Below the pieces are notes generated by a model, which saw only the letters and a list, made by a program, of their open reading frames with translations, was not told the DNA's origin and searched no databases. From NCBI RefSeq assembly GCF_029870955.1, contig NZ_PGFQ01000001.1, positions 248,001-312,000 of the forward strand: DNA of 64,000 nucleotides, in the 5' to 3' direction. Positions 37,861 to 48,687 of this stretch are shown in pieces; the stretch's first letter is position 1, and the number at the start of each line of letters is the position of its first letter. Position numbers and translations under genes: made by a program. The stretch comes from Sulfitobacter faviae. GTDB lineage: Bacteria > Pseudomonadota > Alphaproteobacteria > Rhodobacterales > Rhodobacteraceae.

Positions 37861-39854
37861 TCATCCGCGGCCCTTTGACTTGTCATATTTAATCGCTCCC
37901 AACAGCGCGTCCAATGCGCTGCGCTCATCGCGGTCCATCGTCATGCCGTTGTCGCCCACGTCGAATTCCCCGTTGCTTTCTTCCTGTGCGCTGCGGCGGG
38001 CAAGATCGGCAGCACGGGCCGCTTCGCTCAAGCGCCAGGTGACCCCCTCATCCGCCGGGCCGCTGAGGTCTTCGACGGCTTCGGCGATCTCTTCGTTCAG
38101 CCCACGGGCGGCATCCAGTTTGGCCAGTTCCTCGGCCACGGTTAGGCGGGTCATGTCCACGTTGCCGGGATTGCGGATGCAGGGCGTGATGGCAACGTGG
38201 CGTTGCCCCTTCATATTTTCAAGTGTCTCCCAGCCGAGGGAATAGGAAATCTCCTCGCGCAGCGTCTCTTCGCCCGCATGGCCAAAGCGCAGCAGCAGAT
38301 CGCGCAGCCGCGCGTGATCAGGGTCATCGCAGCGCATCGCCTCCAACCCGGTCTCGAAGGTCTCGATCAACTGCGGACAATCGACAAGGGCCACGAGGAT
38401 CACCGCCTCGCGCAGATGCATGCCCACCTGCTCATCGCTCATCGCCACAAGGGCCGATGCTTTGGTGCTGGCCAGCGGGGCCAGCGGCGCGCCCCAAGCA
38501 GCGCCCTTGCCGCCTTTGCCCTTGCCCGACGCTTTGCCCCCGACGGGGCGGAATTCGGGCCGTTTCTTTTGCGGGCGGAACAGTTCCCACCGCAGGTCCT
38601 TGATCTCTTGCCCATAATGGCTGCGGATCGACGGGTCGCGGATCAGCTTGATCTTTTCGCGCAGGCTTTTGTCCAGCGCGGCCTTGCGTTCGGGGCTGTC
38701 GAAAACCTTGCCTTCGGTCTCACGCTGCCACAGCAGGCGCACCATGGGCAGGGCATTGTCCAAGAGCTTCTGCAAGGCCCCCGCCCCTGCGCGCGCAGCA
38801 GATCGTCGGGGTCCTGCCCCTCGGGCATGACCGCGAAACGCAGGCTCTGCCCGGCCTCCAACAGCGGTAGCGCCAGATCGATCAGCCGCAGCGCCGCGCG
38901 TTGGCCCGCCGCATCGCCATCCAGCGTGATGATCGGCTCAGGCGCGATACGCCACAACATCTGCAATTGGTTCTCGGTGATCGCGGTGCCCAAGGGGGCC
39001 ACCGCACCTTCGAACCCCGCCCCATGCAGGGCGATCACATCCATATAGCCTTCGGCCACGATCAGCGGCTGCCCCCGCCCTGCGGCGGCGCGGGCGTGTT
39101 TGACGTTATAAAGGCTGCGGCCCTTGTCGAAGAGTTCGGTCTCGGGCGAGTTGAGGTATTTCGCCTTATCCTCGGGGTCCATCGCGCGACCGCCAAAGGC
39201 AATCGCCCGGCCCCGCGCATCGCGGATCGGGAACATGATGCGCCCCCGGAACGTGTCATAGGGCTTGCCGCCTTTGGAGGAGGGTTTCGCCAGCCCCGCG
39301 CCGAGGATCAACTCATCCGCCACGCCCTTTGACTTGAGCGCATCCCAAAGCCCCTGCCAACTGTTCGGGGCGAAACCAATCTCCCAATGGGCCTGCGCCT
39401 GTTCCGACAATCCGCGCTTGGCCAGATAATCGCGCGCCGCCCCCGCCGCCCCGGTGCGCAGTTGCAGGCGGAACCATTGCACCGCTTGCTCCATCACCTC
39501 GGCCAGTTGCGTGCGCTTGTCGGCCTTTGCCTGCGCGCGGGGGTCTTGCTTCGGGATCGGCATGCCGACTTCGCGGGCGATGATCTCCACCGCTTCCATG
39601 AAGCTCACATTCTCGGTCTCGCGCACGAAAGAGATTGCATCCCCCTTCGCGTGGCAGCCAAAGCAGTAGTAGAATCCTTTGCGATCATCGACGTGAAAGC
39701 TGGCGGATTTTTCCTGATGGAAGGGGCACGGCGCCCACATGTCGCCCTTGCCCTGATTGGACTTTCGGTTGTCCCAAATGACCTTGCGCCCCACCACCTG
39801 AGACAGGCTGGCGCGGTCACGCAGTTCTTCCAAAAATCCGGGGGGCAGGCTCAT
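37861..39854 (-). CDS. dnaG: DNA primase DnaG, interrupted by a one-base shift
   Basis: The replication primase. The zinc-binding domain is at about 35-70 (CPFHQEKSASF, YYCFGCHAKGDAI), the RNA polymerase/TOPRIM domain runs from about 120, with VAEGYMDVIAL and TLDGDAAGQRAA, and the helical C-terminal DnaB-binding part follows. The first frame leaves the family at LLRAQGRG, near 38780. The second frame continues as LQKLLDNALPMVRLLW. One more C in the run at 38778-38782 restores LLRAQGRGALQKLLDN and a 664-residue protein. DnaG is essential, so an assembly error is much more likely than a true break. Confidence 0.93.
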
Positions 39855-39928
39855 GGCTTCATATACCGGCTGGGCCAGTTCAGAGTCCAGAGGAGGCGGC
39901 GCGGCAGCGGGCGGTAAAACGCCCCTTT

Positions 39929-39954
39929 TGCCGGGCAGCGCCCCCTGCCCGGCA
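39929..39954 (-). terminator. terminator-like hairpin after the 102-residue gene
   Basis: TGCCGGGCAG (39929-39938) pairs perfectly with CTGCCCGGCA (39945-39954) around a 6-base loop, 15 bases after the stop of the minus-strand gene at 39969 and before dnaG. The tail is not T-rich. Confidence 0.5.
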
Positions 39955-39968
39955 CGGCGTTGGTCAGC

Positions 39969-40277
39969 CTATTGGGCGAGGCACATTTCTTTCCACGCGG
40001 CGGCGAGATCGTTCTTTTTAACGTCGCGCATCTTCATCTCGTAAACCCAAGGGGTCACCAGCGGGATCGCGGTGTTAAAGCTTTCGGGCCATGTTGCCTT
40101 GGCCTTCACGGCGGCGGGGACTTGGCGCTCTTTCACGCGGTCGAGGCGGGCCTGCTGCACGGCGGCGACCACGGCGGCCTGATGCATGCAGCTCGTCTCT
40201 TTCTTCGAGGCCGCCAGCGCCGGGCCCGAGACCGCCATGCTGATCGCGGCCAATGCGGCGAAAATCGTTTTGTTCAT
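39969..40277 (-). CDS. small secreted protein of unknown function
   Basis: A 102-residue protein with a signal peptide (MNKTIFAALAAISMAVSGPALAA, cleavage near residue 23). The mature part is helical and has two cysteines (SCMHQAA and EMCLAQ, the latter at the very end) that could form a disulfide linking N- and C-terminal helices. It is 51 bases downstream of soxG on the same strand. Homologues are known only as hypothetical proteins as far as I can tell. Confidence 0.7.
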   Translation of the reverse strand: MNKTIFAALAAISMAVSGPALAASKKETSCMHQAAVVAAVQQARLDRVKERQVPAAVKAKATWPESFNTAIPLVTPWVYEMKMRDVKKNDLAAAWKEMCLAQ

Positions 40278-40328
40278 GTCTATGCTCCGTTGTTTGCCTA
40301 ACGGGGATTCGGGCCCCTGCCGGACAAC

Positions 40329-40865
40329 CTAGCGCCGCGATGCCACCGCTTCCATAGCGCGGCGCAACTCCTGCACCAAAGTGGCGGCCATCGACCGATA
40401 GACCATCAACAAGAAGCCGGTGTCGGTGCGGGTGATCGCGCCGGGCATGTCGCGCAAGGGGCTGCGCAGAGTCTGACCGGGTTTGAAGGCCGCCGCGCGC
40501 AGGTCCACCGGGGCCAGCCGCGCCAGCACATCTTCGGCCCCCGGCCCCTGCAACTCCGCCACTGCCCATCCGTCCGAGACATCGACAAGGGCTGCATGTT
40601 CCGCCAGCGCCTCATCCGGTGCGGGCCCGACAAGCAGCGCCTCTTCCCGGCCAAACCAAAGGCATCGGACATCGCCCTTAGCGGTGCTCTGAAGCGGCTC
40701 CGGCAGGGCAACCCCATGGGCGGCCTCTAGCGTGTCCGACAGGCCAGCCGGATCAAACACGCCCAGCACGGTCAACTGGCCCAGATCGCGGGCCGCCATC
40801 GTCATGTCACTGATGTGCAGCGGGAGCAGATCGCCAAAGGGTGTTTGCGCTTTCAATTCAACCAC
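40329..40865 (-). CDS. soxG: sarcosine oxidase gamma subunit
   Basis: A 178-residue subunit of heterotetrameric sarcosine oxidase, which demethylates sarcosine to glycine with tetrahydrofolate. It has the GcvT-like fold: DGWAVAELQGPGAEDVLARL, AAFKPGQTLRSPLRDMPGAI and a C-terminal YRSMAATLVQELRRAM. The GTG start at 40865 overlaps the soxA stop by eight bases and gives the usual VELKAQTPFGD opening. It is last in soxBDAG. Confidence 0.92.
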   Translation of the reverse strand: MVELKAQTPFGDLLPLHISDMTMAARDLGQLTVLGVFDPAGLSDTLEAAHGVALPEPLQSTAKGDVRCLWFGREEALLVGPAPDEALAEHAALVDVSDGWAVAELQGPGAEDVLARLAPVDLRAAAFKPGQTLRSPLRDMPGAITRTDTGFLLMVYRSMAATLVQELRRAMEAVASRR

Positions 40866-43794
40866 GGGTCCGCCCTCCTTCAGGGTCCACAAAGACCGGG
40901 TCGCAGATCTCCACCTCCGCCTCGATTTCGCGCAGATGGTCGACCATGCGCATCACTTCCCCATGCCGTGCGCGGCCCCGGGTGACGAAGCCCAGCCCGA
41001 TAAAAGTGCCAACATCTGGCGAAAAGCCGACCGAGGTCGTATGGCCTTGCGCATTCTCGCGGCTGGCCTCGGCCCCGGCCTCGAACAGAAACGCCCCTGC
41101 CGTAAGTTGTTTCACCGCGCCGACGGGCCGCAGCCCGACCAGTTGCGCGCGGTTTGGGTCGCGCAGGCCGGGGCGTTCGGACATGGTCTTGCCGATGCAA
41201 TCCTTAGCATCCGACAGCATCCGCCCCATGCCGATATCCTCTGCCGTGGCGCGGCCGTCGATCTCTGCATGGGTGATATGGCCCTTTTCCAACCGCAGCA
41301 CGTTGAGCGCCTCCATCCCATAGGCGCCGCCCTCCAACGCCTCGGCCCGCGCGACCAGCAGGTCGAACAGCGCCGCGCCATAGCGCGCGGGTGCGGCGAT
41401 CTCATAGGCATGTTCGCCGGAGAAGGAGATGCGGAACAGCCGTGCCGCCACCCCGCCGAGCCGCACATCGCCGCAGGCCATGAAGGGGAAGCTCTCATTG
41501 TTGATCGGCTGCTCCAGCAGCCCGTTCAGCAATTCACGAGACTTCGGCCCTGCCACGGCGAATTGCGCCCATTGTTCGGTGACCGAAGACAGATGCACCT
41601 GCCATTCGGGGTGCAGACATTGCGTGACGAATTCCAGATGGCGCATCACCTCACCGGCAGCGCCGGTGGTGGTGGTCATCAGGTAATGCGCCTCGCTCAA
41701 GCGCGCGCAGGTGCCATCGTCCATGACGAAACCATCCTCGCGCAGCATCAGACCATAGCGCACCCTACCGACCTTCAAGGTGCTGAACTTGTTCGTATAA
41801 ACCAGATCGAGCAGCTTGGCCGCATCCGGCCCCTGAATGTCCATTTTGCCTAAGGTCGAGACATCGCAGATGCCCACCGTCTTGCGGACAAAGCCGATCT
41901 CGCGGTCGCAGGACTGACGCCAATTGCGCTCCTGCCCGCGCGGGAAATAACTGGGGCGATACCACAGCCCCGCCTCCACCATCGGGGCGTTCATGGCAAG
42001 GCTGGCCGCGTGGCTGGTGGTCAGCCGTTCGGGCGCAAAGCCCTTGCCCTGCCCGCCCGCGCCCATCGCTGCAATCGCAACCGGGGTATAGGGCGGGCGG
42101 AAGGTGGTCGTCCCCGTCTCGGCAATGCCGCGCCCGGTGGCATCGGCCAGCACCGCCAGCGCCGCCACGTTGGAGTTCTTGCCCTGATCGGGGGCCATGC
42201 CTTGGGTCGTGTAGCGCTTCATATGCTCGACCGAGCGGAAGCTCTCTGCCGCCGCCTGCTGCACGTCCTTCACACAGACATCGTTCTGGAAATCCAGCCA
42301 CGCGCGGCCCTTGCCCGGCACTGCCCAAAGCGGGGCAAGGCGGTAGGGCGCGTCATCGGCTTGCGGCAGATCGATGGGCACTGGCTTGCGGCCCAAAGCC
42401 GCCAGCGCGTCCCCTGCCGCCGCCACACCCGCCGCAAGGCAGCCGTGGGTCGAGAAACTGCCGTTGCAGGCCCCCGCCGCATGCATCCCCGGCACCACGC
42501 CGGGGGTCGGTACAAAGGCGTGGATCTCGGGCGACCACGTCGGTCGCCCGTTCATATGGCAGGTGAGATGCAGCGATGGGTTCCAACCGCCCGACATGGC
42601 CAGACAATCGGCCTGTATCTTATGCACGCCCCCGGCGGTGCGGATCGACACCGCCTCCAACTCCTTGCCGCCCGAGGTGTTGCAGACCACCGCCCCGCTC
42701 AGCACCGGGAAATCCGCGCCATCGCGGCTGATCCCCTCGCGACTGTCGATCAGTGCGGCCACATGCACGCCTGCCGCGGCCAGATCGCGGGCCGTGCGAT
42801 GGGCGTCGTCGTTATTGCCGAAAACCGCGACCTGCTTGCCCGGCGCCACGCCCCAACGGTTGAGATAGGCGCGCACCGCGCCCGCGGTCATAATGCCCGG
42901 GCGGTCGTTGTTGGCGAAGGCCACGGGGCGCTCCAAAGCACCTGCCGCGAGGATGGATTGCTTGGCTGCGATGCGCCAGAAACACTCAAGCGGCGCGCCC
43001 TCGCCCCGCCGTGCGCGGTGTTGGTTGACCCGTTCCAACGCGCCGAACATGCCGCCGTCATAGGCGCCGGTCACCGTCGTGCGCGGCATCAGCCGCACAT
43101 TGTCCATCGCCGCGAGTTCCGCGACCACGCCCACCGCCCATGCATGGCCCAGCTCACCTTCGACACGCTCGTTCTCGGCATTCAGCCGCCCGCCCATCAG
43201 CGCATCTTCGTCGGCGAGGATCACATCCGCCCCCGCCCGCGCCGCCACCAGCGCCGCCATCAGACCCGCCGGGCCTGCGCCGATCACCAAGAGATCGCAA
43301 AAGGCATAGGCTTTCTCATAGGCGTCCGCATTGGGCTGGCGGCTCAGCCGCCCGAGCCCTGCGGCACGGCGGATCACCGGCTCATAGACGCGCCGCCAAA
43401 AATTGCGCGGCCACATGAAGGTCTTGTAATAGAACCCCGCCCCGAGGAACGGCGACGCCAGATCGTTCACCGCCATGAGGTCAAGATCGAGGCTCGGCCA
43501 AGCGTTTTGGCTGCGCACCTGCAAACCTTCGTAAATCTCTTGCATGGTGGCGCGGACATTGGGCTCTGACGCGGGGCCGACGCCGGTGGTCACCAGCGCG
43601 TTCGGCTCTTCGCTGCCCGCGCTCAGCACCCCGCGCGGGCGGTGGTATTTGAACGACCGCCCCATCAGCCGCTGCCCATTCGCCAGCATGGCCGAGGCGA
43701 CCGTATCGCCCGCAAAGCCCCCGTAGCGCCGCCCGTCGAAGGTAAAGCTGACCGGCGTCTCCCGGTCGATCAATCCGCGCCCTGCAATCCTCAT
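40858..43794 (-). CDS. soxA: sarcosine oxidase alpha subunit
   Basis: A 978-residue subunit. The N-terminal part is a ferredoxin-like domain (FTFDGRRYGGFAGDTVASAML) followed by a Rossmann NAD-binding domain with GAGPAGLMAALVAARAG near residue 180. The C-terminal third is GcvT-like (about 600-975) and forms the folate site with soxG. Length and domain order fit the family. The ATG at 43794 overlaps the soxD stop (ATGA). Codons upstream in frame lie inside soxD. Confidence 0.96.
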   Translation of the reverse strand: MRIAGRGLIDRETPVSFTFDGRRYGGFAGDTVASAMLANGQRLMGRSFKYHRPRGVLSAGSEEPNALVTTGVGPASEPNVRATMQEIYEGLQVRSQNAWPSLDLDLMAVNDLASPFLGAGFYYKTFMWPRNFWRRVYEPVIRRAAGLGRLSRQPNADAYEKAYAFCDLLVIGAGPAGLMAALVAARAGADVILADEDALMGGRLNAENERVEGELGHAWAVGVVAELAAMDNVRLMPRTTVTGAYDGGMFGALERVNQHRARRGEGAPLECFWRIAAKQSILAAGALERPVAFANNDRPGIMTAGAVRAYLNRWGVAPGKQVAVFGNNDDAHRTARDLAAAGVHVAALIDSREGISRDGADFPVLSGAVVCNTSGGKELEAVSIRTAGGVHKIQADCLAMSGGWNPSLHLTCHMNGRPTWSPEIHAFVPTPGVVPGMHAAGACNGSFSTHGCLAAGVAAAGDALAALGRKPVPIDLPQADDAPYRLAPLWAVPGKGRAWLDFQNDVCVKDVQQAAAESFRSVEHMKRYTTQGMAPDQGKNSNVAALAVLADATGRGIAETGTTTFRPPYTPVAIAAMGAGGQGKGFAPERLTTSHAASLAMNAPMVEAGLWYRPSYFPRGQERNWRQSCDREIGFVRKTVGICDVSTLGKMDIQGPDAAKLLDLVYTNKFSTLKVGRVRYGLMLREDGFVMDDGTCARLSEAHYLMTTTTGAAGEVMRHLEFVTQCLHPEWQVHLSSVTEQWAQFAVAGPKSRELLNGLLEQPINNESFPFMACGDVRLGGVAARLFRISFSGEHAYEIAAPARYGAALFDLLVARAEALEGGAYGMEALNVLRLEKGHITHAEIDGRATAEDIGMGRMLSDAKDCIGKTMSERPGLRDPNRAQLVGLRPVGAVKQLTAGAFLFEAGAEASRENAQGHTTSVGFSPDVGTFIGLGFVTRGRARHGEVMRMVDHLREIEAEVEICDPVFVDPEGGRTRG

Positions 43795-44063
43795 GCCATG
43801 GCCCTTTTCACATCCGATGCCAATTCCACCGCCCGCACCGCATGGGTCACCGTATCGCGGGTGACGACAAGCCACGCCCCGCAGCCGGTCTCATGCTGCC
43901 ACAGGTCGCGGGTCTCTCCCGCAGGGTTGTCGCGCAGGTGCAGATAGGCGTCCCAGTCCTCATCCGAGGCATCGGGCGCAGGCCGGGCCAAGGCGATGGC
44001 ATCGCCGCGATAATAGAACTCCCGCCGATCCCGGCTGCCGCAGATGGGGCATTCAATCCGCAT
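43791..44063 (-). CDS. soxD: sarcosine oxidase delta subunit
   Basis: A 90-residue subunit with the zinc-ligand motif CPICGSRDRREFYYRGDA at the N-terminus and HETGCGAWL near 57-65, which supply the metal site of SoxD. It is translated between soxB (12 bases) and soxA (4-base overlap). Confidence 0.95.
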   Translation of the reverse strand: MRIECPICGSRDRREFYYRGDAIALARPAPDASDEDWDAYLHLRDNPAGETRDLWQHETGCGAWLVVTRDTVTHAVRAVELASDVKRAMA

Positions 44064-44075
44064 ATTGGCCCTCCC

Positions 44076-45328
44076 TCAGTGCAAGTTGTGCTGAGACCCG
44101 GTGGCCTCTTCATCCATCAGGCCTTCGCCCGAACGGAACCGGTCGAGCCTGAAGCCCGCCGCCGTCTCATGGGGCTGCCCGGTGGCCATCAAATGCGCCA
44201 GCGCATAGCCCGAGGCAGGCACCGCCTTGAAGCCGCCGTAGCACCAGCCGCAGTCGACGAACAAACCCTCGGTCTCGGTCTTGTCGATGATCGGGCTGCC
44301 ATCGGGCGTCATGTCCATGATCCCACCCCAAGAGCGCAGCACGCGGGCCTTGCCGATCATCGGCATCAGGGTCATCCCCGCCTCCATCACATGTTCCATC
44401 ATCGGCAGGTTGCCGCGCTGCGCGTAGGAGGCATAGAAATCCAGATCGCCACCAAAGACCAAACCGCCCTTGTCGGACTGGCTGATATAGAAGTGCCCCA
44501 TGCCAAAGCTGATCACATGGTCGATCACGGGCTTTAACCCTTCGGAGACGAAGGCCTGCAAAACATGGCTCTCAATCGGCAGGCGCATCCCGGCCATCGC
44601 CGCCACCTGCCCCGAGCGCCCTGCCGTGACGATCGCCACCTTCTTGGCCCGGATCGCCCCGCGCGTGGTCTGCACGCCGCGCACGCGGCCGTTCTCGATG
44701 TCGATGCCGGTGACTTCGCATTGTTGGATCAGATCGACGCCGCGCTGGTCCGCGCCGCGCGCATAGCCCCAAGCCACCGCATCGTGGCGCGCGGTGCCCC
44801 CGCGCCGGTGCAGCAACCCGCCGTGGATGGGAAAGCGCCCGTTGTCGTAATCCAGATAGGGCAGCAGTTTGCGCAGGCCGTCGCGGTCGAGCAGTTCCGC
44901 ATCGTCGCCTTGGTTGATCATCGCATTGCCGCGCCGGGCCGAGGCATCGCGCTGCGCGTCGGAGTGAAACAGGGTGATCACGCCGCGCTGGCTGAACATC
45001 ACGTTATAGTTCAACTCCTCCGACAGCCCCTCCCAGAGTTTCAGCGAATGGCTGTAGAACTCGGAATTGCCGGGCAGAAAGTAATTGCCGCGCACGACGG
45101 TCGTGTTGCGCCCGACGTTCCCCCGCCGAGGTAGCCTTTTTCAAGCACCGCGATATTCGTCATGCCGTGGTTCTTGGCGAGGTAGTAAGCCGTGCTCAAC
45201 CCATGCCCGCCGCCGCCGATGATCACCGCGTCATATTCCGCTTGCGGCTCTGGATCGCGCCATTGCGCCGTCCAACCCCGATTGCCGGTCAAGCCTTCGC
45301 GCAACACCCGCAGTCCTGAAAATCGCAT
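44076..45328 (-). CDS. soxB: sarcosine oxidase beta subunit, interrupted by a one-base shift
   Basis: The FAD/FMN-bearing subunit where sarcosine is oxidised. The N-terminal frame (45328 inwards) holds the FAD site [17 protein letters not shown] and reaches EKGYLGGG. The main frame resumes as [16 protein letters not shown] and runs to the end, with [15 protein letters not shown] near the C-terminus. The shift is at the run of five C at 45120-45124; one more base gives a normal 417-residue SoxB. Since the rest of the operon is intact, a homopolymer error is likely. Confidence 0.93.
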
Positions 45329-45424
45329 CTTTCGCCTCCCCCGGTCTTGGCGCAGTCAAGCAACTTGGGGCGCAAGTATCAATGACCGAAAACGCCTCTC
45401 GCTCCCCCTCGGCCCCCAGACGGC

Positions 45425-45451
45425 AAAAAGGGGCGCAGGACGCCCCTTTTT
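45425..45451. terminator. bidirectional terminator between gdh and soxB
   Basis: AAAAAGGGGCG pairs with CGCCCCTTTTT around cagga. It is 29 bases after the gdh stop on the minus strand and reads as a perfect intrinsic terminator there. Confidence 0.9.
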
Positions 45452-45480
45452 CGGTCACTTCAAGAGAGGCGATACGCCCC

Positions 45481-46911
45481 TCAAAGCCCCTTGGCGTGAT
45501 AGCTCGCCGCGACCTTTTCGATTGAGACGAGATAGGCCGCCGTGCGCAGATCATCGACATCGTCGCGGCTGTGCCAGACATGGGCCATCGCCTCATAGGC
45601 CGTGCGCATCGTGTCATCGAGACCGGAGCGGACCAATTCCAACTCCCCCGCACCGCGCAGGTACTTCTCTTTGAAGTCGGGGCTCAGCGTCCAGCCAAGG
45701 TCCTTATCCGCGCTCAGCCGCTCAAGCTCATCCACCACCAGTTGGTGACGTGATTCCTCGGCACGGCGCTGCATGCGGCCAAAGCGGATGTGGCTGAGGT
45801 TCTTGACCCACTCGAAGTAAGAGACCGTCACACCGCCTGCGTTGGCATACATATCAGGCACGATCACCGTGCCCTTCTTGCGCAGCACCTCATCCGCCCC
45901 GGCGGTCACCGGACCGTTCGCGGCTTCGATGATCAGGGGCGCTTGGATACGCTCGGCATTGGTGAGGTTGATCACCCCCTCCAGCGCGGCGGGGATCAGG
46001 ATATCGCAATCCGCTTCCAGAAACTTGGCGCCATCCTCTTCGAACTTCGCATCGGCATAGCCTTTGATCGTGCCATGCCTTTCGATCCACTTATGCACCG
46101 CCTCGACGTTCAGCCCGTCTTCGCTGTGCAGCGCACCGTCGCGTTCGATGATCGCGGTGATCTTCGCGCCATCTTCTTCGCTGAGGAACTTGGCGGCGTG
46201 ATAGCCCACGTTGCCGAGACCCTGAATGATGACCCGCTTGCCGTCGAGCTTGCCGGAAAGGCCCGCTTTCTTCAGGCCCTCGGGATCGCGGAAGAAGGCT
46301 TGCAGCGCATATTGCACGCCCCGGCCTGTCGCCTCGGTCCGGCCTTGGATGCCGCCCGCGTTGATCGGCTTGCCGGTGACACAGGCCACACCGTTGATGT
46401 CGGTGGTGTTCATGCGTTTGTACTGGTCCGCGATCCAAGCCATCTCACGCTCGCCGGTGCCCATGTCGGGGGCGGGCACGTTCTGCGCGGGGTGGATCAT
46501 GTCGCGTTTGATCAGCTCATAGGCGAAACGCCGGGTGATCAGTTCAAGCTCATGTTCATCGTATTCGCGCGGATCGATGCAGAGCCCGCCTTTGGAGCCG
46601 CCAAAGGGCGCTTCTACCAGCGCGCATTTATAGGTCATCAGCGCGGCCAGCGCTTCGACCTCGTTCTGGTTCACGGCCATGGAATAGCGGATACCGCCCT
46701 TCACAGGCTCCATATGTTCGGAATGGACCGAACGGTAGCCGGTGAACGTATGCATCCGGCCCCGCAGACGCACGCCGAAACGCACCGTGTAGGTGGCGTT
46801 GCAAACGCGGATTTTCTCTTCGAGACCGGGCGGCAAATCCATTAGCGCGACCGCGCGATTGAACATCAGGTCCACACTGTCGCGGAAACTCGGCTCATTG
46901 GCTGGATTCAT
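45481..46911 (-). CDS. Glu/Leu/Phe/Val dehydrogenase family glutamate dehydrogenase
   Basis: A 476-residue amino acid dehydrogenase. The substrate domain has GGIRYSMAVNQNEVEALAALMTYK and the lysine-bearing APFGGSKGGL. The PAQNVPAPDMGTGEREM block follows, and the NAD domain has IIQGLGNVGYHAAKFL near residue 235. It most likely interconverts glutamate and 2-oxoglutarate and feeds nitrogen metabolism. It is monocistronic, ending at a strong terminator before the sox operon, and its upstream gap of 340 bases should hold its promoter. Confidence 0.94.
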   Translation of the reverse strand: MNPANEPSFRDSVDLMFNRAVALMDLPPGLEEKIRVCNATYTVRFGVRLRGRMHTFTGYRSVHSEHMEPVKGGIRYSMAVNQNEVEALAALMTYKCALVEAPFGGSKGGLCIDPREYDEHELELITRRFAYELIKRDMIHPAQNVPAPDMGTGEREMAWIADQYKRMNTTDINGVACVTGKPINAGGIQGRTEATGRGVQYALQAFFRDPEGLKKAGLSGKLDGKRVIIQGLGNVGYHAAKFLSEEDGAKITAIIERDGALHSEDGLNVEAVHKWIERHGTIKGYADAKFEEDGAKFLEADCDILIPAALEGVINLTNAERIQAPLIIEAANGPVTAGADEVLRKKGTVIVPDMYANAGGVTVSYFEWVKNLSHIRFGRMQRRAEESRHQLVVDELERLSADKDLGWTLSPDFKEKYLRGAGELELVRSGLDDTMRTAYEAMAHVWHSRDDVDDLRTAAYLVSIEKVAASYHAKGL

Positions 46912-47251
46912 CGGTCTCTCCTCTTCTTGTCCGGTCGCGGTCCCTTTGTTTGCGGGCGCGACTCATCTGGCTGCCCTAGGGGCATGCAGTCGCACCGTAG
47001 GACGCCTCATAGCGGGGCGCGACCCAATTCCTCGCGATTTGCGAAACTTTATCAACCGTGGGTAGGGGCGGCCCGCGCCACCCTCCCCGCCCGGTGGAAA
47101 TCGGCCGAAAATGCCCCCGAAAACCGGCCCCAAGCGCCGCCTATTGCCCCAGACGCGCCAAACTCTGGACACTTTCCCGCAGCACAACAGGGCAAGGCAA
47201 ATGCCGCCCATTCCCTTTGGCGCCCGCAGGACGCCACAGGAAGAGAGGTTG
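46912..47251. other. 340-base divergent gap between gdh and the Tad-like gene
   Basis: The gap contains no convincing gene on either strand. It must hold the promoters of both divergent transcripts. I found no operator-like dyad of note. An aggaagagagg site at the right end serves the ATG at 47252. Confidence 0.5.
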
Positions 47252-48687
47252 ATGACAATGCGCGATAGCACTCACAGTTCGGAAAATCCCCCGCAGCCCC
47301 TGCCCGCGCTGCTGCGCCGCTTCGCGCGCGAAGAAGACGGGCTGGTCACGGTCTTTGCCATTCTGATGATCCTGCTGATGATCCTCATGGGGGCATCGGC
47401 GTGGACCTGATGCGCCATGAACGCGAACGCGCGAGGGTGCAGGCCGTGGCTGACCGCGCCGTGCTGGCGGCGGCGGACCTTGACCAAACGCTCAGCCCCG
47501 AGGCCGTGGCCCGCGATTATTTCGACAAGGCGGGGCTGGCCGAATATGTATCCAGCGTGACGGTCGACGAAGGGTTGAACTACCGCCGCGTCACCGTCGA
47601 TGCCTCGCGCACGCTCAACACGATGTTCATGAGCAAGTTCGGCCAAGACCGGCTGCATGTCCCTGCCAAATCCACGGCGGAGGAAAAGGTGAACAAGGTC
47701 GAGATTTCCATGGTGCTCGATATCTCCGGCTCCATGCGGGAGAACGGCAAAATGGCCAACCTCCATGACGCGAGCGATGCCTTCATCGACACCGTGCTGA
47801 AGCCCGAAAACGCGGACCTGATCTCAATCTCCGTCGTGCCCTATACCGCGCAGGTCAACGTCGGGAAGGACATCATGGATGAGTTGAACGTCACCCAGCT
47901 GCATTCCTTCTCCCATTGCGTTGATTTCGACGACAGCGAGTTTGACCTCACCGCCATCAGCCAGACCCGCAGCTATGAGCATATGCAGCACTTCGAGGCG
48001 GGCTATAGCTGGAACGGTTATCACCGCGACAACACCGGCCGTTATGACAACATCTACAACCCCGGCTGCCCGAAGCAGGATTACGAAGAAGTCGCGCCCT
48101 ATTCGCAGAACGCCGCCGCGCTGAAAGCCCGGATTTCCAATTTCCAGCCCCGCGCGAACACCGCCATTCATCTGGGCATGAAATGGGGCGTGGCGCTGCT
48201 CGACCCGTCCTTCCGCGCGATCAATCAAGCCATCGGCGGCGATGCGGCTTTCCAAGGGCGCCCGGCTGACTACGGCGATATCGACACGCTGAAAACGGTG
48301 ATCCTGATGACCGACGGGGTGAACGTGACCACCCGCCGGATCAACCGCCAAGTCTATGCCAACCGGGACCACTACCGCCATTGGAGCGATTACCCCTTCT
48401 ACTGGTGGCTGAACCGCAATGTCCGCTCAAGCGAGCGTCACCGCTGGTATTGGACGAAATACAGCGCATCGCAGGCCGATACCCTGCTCGACAACATCTG
48501 CGATGCGGCCAAGGCCAAGGGCATCGTAATCTGGTCGATCGGCTTTGAAGTGACCGACCATGGTGCATCGGTGATGAAGAACTGCGCCTCCTCCGACAGC
48601 CATTTCTTCCGCGTCGAAGGGGTGGAAATCGTCAGCGCATTCGAGGCCATCGCCCGCCAGATCAACCAGTTGAGGCTGACGCAATGA
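47252..48687 (+). CDS. TadG-like VWA-domain protein with pseudopilin N-terminus, interrupted by a one-base shift
   Basis: The N-terminus (REEDGLVTVFAILMILLMILM) is the TadE/TadG-type membrane segment that follows a charged EEDG motif. The frame then stops at 47410. The rest continues from VDLMRHERERARVQAVADRAVLAA in another frame. Adding one G to 47389-47393 gives MGGIGVDLMRHE and a 478-residue protein. A VWA domain follows with the MIDAS signature VLDISGSM. The C-terminus ends ARQINQLRLTQ. It overlaps the next gene by four bases (ATGA). It probably belongs to a Tad-type surface system. Confidence 0.85.
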
